Below the pieces are notes generated by a model. That model was not told the origin of the DNA. It saw nothing but the letters and a program-made list of their open reading frames with translations, and made no database searches. Shown one piece after another: positions 1-5,054 of a stretch of DNA of 7,742 nt; position 1 is the stretch's first letter, and each line of letters begins with the position of its first letter. The position numbers and the translations under genes were made by a program. Source of the stretch: Planctomycetota bacterium (lineage in GTDB: Bacteria; Planctomycetota; UBA1135; UBA2386); assembly GCA_020425885.1 (NCBI GenBank), contig JAGQRA010000916.1, forward strand, positions 1 to 7,742, in the 5' to 3' direction.

Positions 1-2801
1 ACCTTGTAGGGGCAGTTGTTGCTGCAGTAGCGGGTGCCGATGCAGCGGTTGTAGACCATGTCGTTGAGCCCGTCGGGGCTGTGCGTCGTGGCCGCGACCG
101 GGCACACGGATTCGCACGGCGCGTTCTCGCACTGCATGCACGGCACCGGCATGCTGGCGACCTGCGGGTCCTCGGCCATCGCCATGCGGTCGTCGGCCTT
201 CGAGGAGAAGTAGCGATCGGAGCGGATCCAGAACATCTCGCGGTTACGCGAGACCTGGATCTTGCCGACCATCGGGATGTTGTTCTCCGACACGCAGCCG
301 GCGATGCAGGCGCTGCAACCGGTGCAGGCATTGAGGTCGATGACCATGCCCCATTGGTAGGGCGACTTCTTGACGTCGTCGCTCCTGCCGCCTTCCTCGA
401 AGCGCTCGGTCCAGAGCGACTTGTTGATGTCGGCTTCCTTGCCGCCGTGCAATGCGGCGGCCTTGTCGAGCGGCGACATCTTCGGCGCCCACCGCGGGTC
501 CTTCTTGTTGGTGGCGACATCGGCCTCGCGGACGATGGCGCGGCCGGCCATGGTGCCGTGCTCCTGCGTGCAGACCAGCTGGTGGCGACCGCCGGTCTTG
601 CTGACCTGCGCGCCTGTCACCAGCCACTGCGAGCCGGCGCCGCGCAGCGGATAGGCGTTGAAACCGGCGCCGTGGCTGACCTTGCAGTTCTCCGGCAGCG
701 AACGGCCCCAGCCGAGGTTGATCGTGATGCTGTCGTCGGGCAGACCGGGCAGGATCCAGGCCGGGATCTCGACCGTCGAGCCGTTGGCGGTGATGCCGAG
801 CACGTCGCCGTTCTCGACGCCAAGGGTCGCCGCGGTGGCCATGCTGACGAGGGCGGCGTTGTCCCAGCTCAGCTTGGTCAGCGGATCGGGAATCTCCTGC
901 ATCCACGAGTTGTTGGCGAAGCGCCCGCCGTCCATCTTCGGACAGCGCCGCAGCACGATCTCGATGCCGGCGGTCTTGGCATGGCCACGAACACCGGTGG
1001 CGATCGTCGCGGCGGTCAGACTCGGAGTCTCCGGCAGGTAGGCCGAGTCGGCGACCGTGCCGTCGTGCAGCGTCTGCGACCACCAGGTCGCGAAGTCGAC
1101 GGCGCCCGAGGTCTGCTGCCAGTGCGCCTTGACCAGGTCGTGGCCGAAGACCGCGTCGCGCGCGTAGACCAGACCTTCGTAGTTCGGCTCCTGGGTCAGG
1201 AAGGCCAGGAACTCGAGCGTCGACACGCCGCCGTGCAACGGCCGGATGAGCGGCTGCTGCAGCGTGATCGTGCCGTCGTGGGCGCGGACGTCGCCCCAGG
1301 CCTCGAGCTCGTGCGCGAGCGGGAAGTGCCACTGGCAGAGGCGCCCGGTCTCGTCGTCGTAGTCGCCGACGTGGACCGACAGCTTCGCCTTGGCGATGAG
1401 CTCGGCGAACTTGAACTCGGCCGGCGCGTCGAGGGCCGGGTTGCAGCCGATGCAGATCAGCGTGTCGATGCCCGCGCCCTTCTCGAGCTCGGACTTGAGC
1501 GCCTGCAGCGAGGCGACGCTGCCCTGCTGCATGCCCTCGGGCACGGCGCGGTAGGTGACGGTCTTGCCGACGTTGCCGAGCGCATCGTTGATCGCGTGCA
1601 CGACGGCGTGGACCGCCGCGGGCTGACGCGCGCCGGCCGTGACGATGCAGCGACCGCGCGCCGACTGCAGGTCCCTGGCCATGGCTTCGAGCCAGTTCTT
1701 GCCGTTCTTGGTGAAGGCGGCAGGGTCGTGCTTGCCGAGCTCGGTGCCGAGCGCATCGCCATTGCCGACGCCGAGCGCCTTGGCGAGGGCGTAGGCCGCG
1801 CCCGGAATGTCGCCGGCGCGCATGCGGAAGCGATGGTCGGCGGCGGCGCCGGTGTCGCTGAAACACGATTCGACGACATAGAGCCGCGACAGCTTCTTGC
1901 CGGCCACCGGCTCACGACGGGTCTTGGCCCAGCCGCGGGCGTTGGCGAGCGTGTTGCCGTCGGTGCTGAGGAAGTCGGAGTCGAGCGAGACCACGACGTC
2001 GGCCTGCGCGAAGTCGTATTGCGTGGCGACCGGGCGGCCGAATGCCATGCGGGCACCGGCGAGCTCGTTGTCATCGTGGGTCGGTGACCAGAAGTGGAAC
2101 TGGGCCTTCGCGAACGGCGCGCTCTTGGTCTTCTGGATCAGCGCCAGCAGCGACGGTGAACTCGTCGCCGGCAGCAGGAAGTGGAGCCCTTCACCCTGCT
2201 TGTCGAGTTCGCTGCGCAGCTTGTCTTCCCAGGTGGCGTAGAACTCGGCCCAGATGTCCGGTTCGGGGTGGTCGTGCCCGTCGTGGCCGTGATCGTCGTG
2301 ACCGTGATCACCGTGCGAGTGACTGCTCGGGCCACGTGCTGCACGGCTGCGTGCCGGGTCGTAGAGCTGCAGCAGTTCGGCCTGCAGCCGCAGATCGGAG
2401 CCACCGAGACTGCTCGGGTGGGCGGGGTTGCCATCGACCTTGGTCGGCCGGCCGTCGCTGCTCCTCACGAGCACGCCGATGCCGTAGCCGTTGCGCGACA
2501 GCGCCGTCGCGTACTGCTGCGGCATGCCGGGCCGGAAGCCCTCGGGCCGCTTGTTGAAGGCGACGATCGGCGTCACCGGCTTGCGGCAGCTGGTCATGCC
2601 GGCGAGGGCCACGGAGGCCGCGATGGCGCCGAGGAAACCGCGGCGCGACACCTCGTCGGGAGCTTCGTCGGCTCCGGCCGGGAACTCGCGCGCGACGATC
2701 TCCTGGAACTCGGCCGAGTTCTCGAGCTGGGCGAAGCTGCGCCAGTAGGTGGGTGAATCCGACTTGCCGCCGGGGAAGCTGTTCTCTGTGACGCTGGTCA
2801 T
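1..2801 (-). CDS. actB: Alternative Complex III subunit ActB: molybdopterin-oxidoreductase-like plus Fe-S domains (partial, 3' end outside window)
   Basis: This is the large periplasmic electron-transfer subunit of Alternative Complex III, a quinol oxidoreductase that replaces bc1. The frame is open for 933 codons and runs off the left edge. Residues 19-72 match the extended Tat-type leader of this family: YWRSFAQLE, then FQEIVAREFPAGAD, then RRGFLG at 53-58, a hydrophobic stretch and Cys72. The molybdopterin-oxidoreductase fold follows, with VDGNPAHPSSLGG near residue 120, LDSDFLSTDG near 270 and a VES..SDTGAAADHRF block near 310. No N-terminal CxxC cluster motif is visible; known ActB proteins also lack it and bind no molybdenum cofactor there. 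The C-terminal ferredoxin-like part has CTGCSACIAGC at 826-836, CMQCENAPCESVC at 888-900 and CIGTRYCSNNCPYK from 920. The last Fe-S ligands lie beyond the edge. A His-rich insertion sits at 160-178. The start ATG at 2801 overlaps the actA stop as ATGA, suggesting translational coupling. The fused Fe-S domain favours ActB over QrcB, where the Fe-S subunit is separate. Confidence 0.95.
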   Translation of the reverse strand, partial: MTSVTENSFPGGKSDSPTYWRSFAQLENSAEFQEIVAREFPAGADEAPDEVSRRGFLGAIAASVALAGMTSCRKPVTPIVAFNKRPEGFRPGMPQQYATALSRNGYGIGVLVRSSDGRPTKVDGNPAHPSSLGGSDLRLQAELLQLYDPARSRAARGPSSHSHGDHGHDDHGHDGHDHPEPDIWAEFYATWEDKLRSELDKQGEGLHFLLPATSSPSLLALIQKTKSAPFAKAQFHFWSPTHDDNELAGARMAFGRPVATQYDFAQADVVVSLDSDFLSTDGNTLANARGWAKTRREPVAGKKLSRLYVVESCFSDTGAAADHRFRMRAGDIPGAAYALAKALGVGNGDALGTELGKHDPAAFTKNGKNWLEAMARDLQSARGRCIVTAGARQPAAVHAVVHAINDALGNVGKTVTYRAVPEGMQQGSVASLQALKSELEKGAGIDTLICIGCNPALDAPAEFKFAELIAKAKLSVHVGDYDDETGRLCQWHFPLAHELEAWGDVRAHDGTITLQQPLIRPLHGGVSTLEFLAFLTQEPNYEGLVYARDAVFGHDLVKAHWQQTSGAVDFATWWSQTLHDGTVADSAYLPETPSLTAATIATGVRGHAKTAGIEIVLRRCPKMDGGRFANNSWMQEIPDPLTKLSWDNAALVSMATAATLGVENGDVLGITANGSTVEIPAWILPGLPDDSITINLGWGRSLPENCKVSHGAGFNAYPLRGAGSQWLVTGAQVSKTGGRHQLVCTQEHGTMAGRAIVREADVATNKKDPRWAPKMSPLDKAAALHGGKEADINKSLWTERFEEGGRSDDVKKSPYQWGMVIDLNACTGCSACIAGCVSENNIPMVGKIQVSRNREMFWIRSDRYFSSKADDRMAMAEDPQVASMPVPCMQCENAPCESVCPVAATTHSPDGLNDMVYNRCIGTRYCSNNCPYK
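2268..2324 (-). other. Histidine/aspartate-rich insertion inside ActB
   Basis: Residues 160-178 of ActB contain eight histidines in 19 positions, spaced as HxH and HxxH and mixed with Asp and Gly (for example HGDHGHDDHGHDGHDH). The insertion lies between the conserved YDPARS segment and the IWAEFYATW segment, so it looks like a surface loop added to the molybdopterin-like domain. Such stretches often bind Zn, Ni or Cu in other proteins, but no role is known here. Frame and flanking motifs are intact, so this is not a sequencing artefact caused by a frameshift. Confidence 0.85.
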
Positions 2802-3475
2802 CGGTGGCAGGCCGAGCAGTGGGTCGGGGGGTTGAGCTCTGGAAGCTTGGTCTCGCTCCATTCCAGGCGCGCCTTGGCGGCGGCGATGCTTGATTCGTCC
2901 GGCGTCCAGTCCATCTTCGTGACCGCGACGTCGGCGGGGCGCAGATGCGGGGTCGGGTCGCGATGGCACTCGAGGCACCAGCCCATCGACAGCGGTTGTT
3001 CCTGACGCACGATCTCCATCTGGTCGACGCGACCGTGGCAGCTCGCGCAACCGACGCGGGCATGGATGTGGACGGCGTGGCTGAAGTAGGCGTAGTCGGG
3101 CAGCATGTGTACCTTGACCCACTCCAGCGGCTTGTTGTCCGGACCACCGTCACCGTAGGCCGCGACCAGCGGCTCGAGCAGCACGCTGTCCTTCATGACC
3201 TGCGCGTGGCAGCCCATGCACGTCGCGTTGTCGGGGATGGTTGCGTGCGGTCCGTCCTCGACGAGCCGGTGGCAATAGCGGCAGTCCATGCCGAGCGAAC
3301 CCGCGTGCAGCTTGTGGCTATAGGCAACCGGTTGGAACGGTTGGTAGCCGACGTCCGTGTGCTTGGGGGAGAACCAGAAGAAGACGGCGAAAACCACGAA
3401 CAAGCCGGTCGCGGCCGCGCCCGAGGCGAGCATGACAGGCAGCTTGTTGGTCCACTTGGGGAACAGGACGGTCAA
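2798..3475 (-). CDS. actA: Alternative Complex III subunit ActA: membrane-anchored pentaheme cytochrome c
   Basis: This is the multiheme subunit that takes electrons from ActB and passes them to cytochrome c or directly to a terminal oxidase, on the periplasmic face. With the TTG start at 3475 the protein has 225 residues. One N-terminal membrane segment lies at about 14-35, and five CXXCH heme motifs follow: CRYCH 65-69, CMGCH 86-90, CASCH 143-147, CLECH 167-171 and CSACH 220-224. Extra His residues (such as H54, H57, H133, H136) could be distal heme ligands. Five hemes is the count known for ActA. An upstream ATG at 3556 would add 27 residues but has no clear ribosome site, whereas the TTG follows GGAAGGGA by 6 nt and gives the N-terminus MTVLFPKWTNKLP, which fits this family better. 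The gene is first in the visible operon and its stop overlaps the actB start. Confidence 0.94.
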   Translation of the reverse strand: MTVLFPKWTNKLPVMLASGAAATGLFVVFAVFFWFSPKHTDVGYQPFQPVAYSHKLHAGSLGMDCRYCHRLVEDGPHATIPDNATCMGCHAQVMKDSVLLEPLVAAYGDGGPDNKPLEWVKVHMLPDYAYFSHAVHIHARVGCASCHGRVDQMEIVRQEQPLSMGWCLECHRDPTPHLRPADVAVTKMDWTPDESSIAAAKARLEWSETKLPELNPPTHCSACHR

Positions 3476-3481
3476 GTTGGA

Positions 3482-3489
3482 TCCCTTCC
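3482..3489 (-). promoter_or_regulatory. Ribosome binding site supporting the TTG start of actA
   Basis: GGAAGGGA read on the minus strand ends 6 nt before the TTG at 3475. It is a purine-rich, near-consensus Shine-Dalgarno and decides the start against the upstream ATG at 3556. Its first three bases also form the edge of the 14-bp palindrome just upstream, so folding of the leader could partly hide it. Confidence 0.6.
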
Positions 3490-3500
3490 GCCTAGGCGGA
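3487..3500. promoter_or_regulatory. Perfect 14-bp palindrome upstream of actA
   Basis: TCCGCCTAGGCGGA is an uninterrupted palindrome, identical on both strands, located 12 nt upstream of the TTG start and touching the ribosome site. Because it has no spacer loop, a dimeric DNA-binding protein site is more likely than a stable RNA hairpin of full length. Control of the complex III operon is possible, but no regulator is recognised. If translation started at the ATG at 3556 the palindrome would lie inside coding sequence. Confidence 0.45.
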
Positions 3501-3639
3501 TGGTTTGCGGTCGCGTGGAATTGGGGCGAGGGACGAATACCCACGTGGGCAGACATCCCGGTACAGCTCGGAATACGGTCAGCCCAGGAGGCTGCCGCAG
3601 ACCAAACGGAAGAGCACGTGCGTGGCCCGAGGGGCGACC

Positions 3640-3668
3640 CGTCTAAAAGATCGACCTCCCGAGGTCAA
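3640..3668 (-). promoter_or_regulatory. Possible sigma-70-type promoter for the actAB operon
   Basis: On the minus strand, TTGACC at 3668-3663 fits a -35 box well. With a 17-nt spacer the -10 position reads TAGACG, a poor match to TATAAT. It lies about 165 nt ahead of the TTG start, which would leave a long leader containing the palindrome at 3487-3500. The call rests on the -35 box and the overlapping inverted repeat, and is weak. Confidence 0.25.
3653..3666. promoter_or_regulatory. Inverted repeat GACCTC-CC-GAGGTC, candidate operator
   Basis: Two perfect 6-bp arms, GACCTC and GAGGTC, are separated by two bases. The repeat overlaps the possible -35 box of actA, the usual place for a repressor site. 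The arms are short, so chance is not excluded in GC-rich DNA. Confidence 0.3.
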
Positions 3669-3722
3669 TTTCAGACTTCTTCGATTCGCGGCCGTGGCGC
3701 TGCCATTGCGCGCTGGGCAAGT

Positions 3723-3754
3723 CGGTTGCGAGACTCTGGAAAGCTCCGCAACCG
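3723..3754 (-). terminator. Stem-loop downstream of the SGNH hydrolase gene
   Basis: Perfect 8-bp arms CGGTTGCG and CGCAACCG are separated by 16 nt and lie about 50 nt after the stop at 3806. No T-run follows on the minus strand, so this is not a classical intrinsic terminator. It may still protect the transcript 3' end or stop transcription before the complex III operon. The rest of the gap at 3476-3805 holds only the sites listed separately. Confidence 0.35.
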
Positions 3755-3805
3755 GTGTGCAGAGACGATCGTCACGGATGGCTGCCCGTAGCTTCCGACC
3801 CGGCC

Positions 3806-4939
3806 TCACATCCCGTTGCGTTGGACGAACGGGACCAGCAGCGGCATCACCAGCTGCATCGCCCGTGGATTGGCATGCATGTCGGCGGGGGTGACCCAGA
3901 GCTCTTCCTGCGGCGTGGCCTGCAGCGCCGGGAGCACATCGAGGAAGGCGATGCCGAGGCGCTCGCACTCGGCGGCGACCAGGCCGTGAAGCTTTGCGAA
4001 GGGGTATGCCCGGCCCGGGCCGAGGCCTTGGAGGAATGGCCACAAAACCACCATCAATTTGATCTTACGTTCGCCGCACCAGGTCTTCATGGCGGCCAGC
4101 GAGCGCTGCGGCGTGCCATTGGCCCACATCGAATCGAACGGCTTGTCGTTGTCGTAGAAGGCGTGGCCTTCGGGCAGGCCGAGCAGCAGCTCGACCCAGT
4201 CGACCGCCGGATCGAGTTCGAGTTCATTGCGACCGAAGGTCCGCAGCACGAGGTCGAGACTCTTGATGCCGGTGTCGGGCGGCGGGTTCTGCAGGAACAG
4301 TCCGTTGCACGGCACCAGGTCGTTGAGACAGATCGTCACGATCACGGCATCGGGGTCGAACTTCGCGAAGCGGTGCTGCAGGCCCCACCAGTACTCGTCG
4401 ACGCAGATCGTGCCGGCCGCGCCGCAGTTGACGGTGCGGACGTCGGTGCCATCGCCGCGCAGCGAGTCCTCGAGCAGGCGCACCCAGCCAGTCTCCTCCG
4501 GCACTCCCCAGCCGAACGTGAACGAGTCGCCGAGGCAGAGGATGCGACGTTGACCCGCGGGCTTCTGCGGCGTGATCTCGTCGCGCTCACGCAGGCCGAA
4601 ACGGTTGATGCGGACCAGCACGCGGCCCTGTTCGTCCATCCAGTCGCGGCCGAGTTCGTCGCGGTCGGCGTAGCGCAGGTAGAAGCTGTGGCCCGGCGCG
4701 AACATGCCGCGCGGCCGCGGCGTCTGGGCGGCCGGCACCATCGTGATGAAGCCGAGCCGGATCCCCTCCTGCAGATCGGCGACCGGTGTGCCGTCGATGG
4801 TCTCGTAGCTCAGGGTGCCGAGCGGGCCGCGGGCGGGAAGCACACGCAGCACGATTTCGGCCATGCCGATGGCGAGCACGAGGGCGAAGGTGACGAGGAT
4901 CGCGAGCTTGAGCGGGCGGGAGTTTCGCGACTTCGTCAT
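3806..4939 (-). CDS. Membrane-anchored SGNH/GDSL-type hydrolase (lipase/esterase or acyl-transfer family)
   Basis: This 377-residue protein has one N-terminal membrane segment (about 11-34, KLAILVTFALVLAIGMAEIV) that should anchor it with the catalytic domain outside the cytoplasm. SGNH blocks are visible: GDSFTFGWG at 137-145 with the nucleophile Ser139, NCGAAG at 171-176 with the oxyanion Gly173, CLND at 204-207 with Asn206, and DMHAN at 353-357 with Asp353 and His355. The segment INRFGLRERDEI at 111-122 resembles the 'N..G.R' strand that precedes the catalytic Ser in exported SGNH proteins. The substrate is not evident; such enzymes remove or transfer acyl groups on polysaccharides, lipids or esters. 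ATG 4939 is chosen because the membrane segment follows directly; the 81-residue upstream extension is Arg/Pro-rich and not convincing. No good ribosome site is visible. It has seven cysteines, several beside active-site blocks. The stop is TGA at 3806. Confidence 0.85.
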   Translation of the reverse strand: MTKSRNSRPLKLAILVTFALVLAIGMAEIVLRVLPARGPLGTLSYETIDGTPVADLQEGIRLGFITMVPAAQTPRPRGMFAPGHSFYLRYADRDELGRDWMDEQGRVLVRINRFGLRERDEITPQKPAGQRRILCLGDSFTFGWGVPEETGWVRLLEDSLRGDGTDVRTVNCGAAGTICVDEYWWGLQHRFAKFDPDAVIVTICLNDLVPCNGLFLQNPPPDTGIKSLDLVLRTFGRNELELDPAVDWVELLLGLPEGHAFYDNDKPFDSMWANGTPQRSLAAMKTWCGERKIKLMVVLWPFLQGLGPGRAYPFAKLHGLVAAECERLGIAFLDVLPALQATPQEELWVTPADMHANPRAMQLVMPLLVPFVQRNGM

Positions 4940-4996
4940 CGTGGCTGGGCGGCGGTCGATCGGGGCCGCGACGATAGATCGGAAGCCGCGGGCGTG

Positions 4997-5018
4997 CACG
5001 TCCCGGTCTCGGGACGTG
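4997..5018 (-). terminator. Strong GC-rich hairpin between the PKD-protein gene and the SGNH gene
   Basis: Perfect 9-bp arms CACGTCCCG and CGGGACGTG enclose a 4-nt loop, starting 37 nt after the stop at 5055. The stem is stable enough to act as a terminator or an mRNA 3' end protector. No run of T follows on the minus strand, so it is not a canonical intrinsic terminator. The short gap at 4940-5054 holds no other clear site. Confidence 0.5.
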
Positions 5019-5054
5019 TCGCGGCCATCGGGTTCCGGCTGCGGCGCGACCGGA

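Noticed and set aside
244..1866. Minus-strand frame of 540 codons inside actB
   Set aside because: Out of frame with the conserved ActB motifs and Arg-rich; the true frame is open from 2801 to the left edge.
81..2087. Long plus-strand open frame antisense to actB
   Set aside because: Arg/Ala/Gly-rich translation with no domain. It is explained by high GC content opposite a real gene whose motifs are clear on the minus strand.
3476..3556. Upstream extension of actA to ATG 3556
   Set aside because: No clear ribosome site, no membrane or heme character, and it would place the palindrome in coding sequence. Kept as the alternative start.
3542..3621. Two CACGTG hexamers upstream of actA as regulatory sites
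   Set aside because: A 6-bp palindrome is common by chance in GC-rich DNA; no spacing or conservation supports it.
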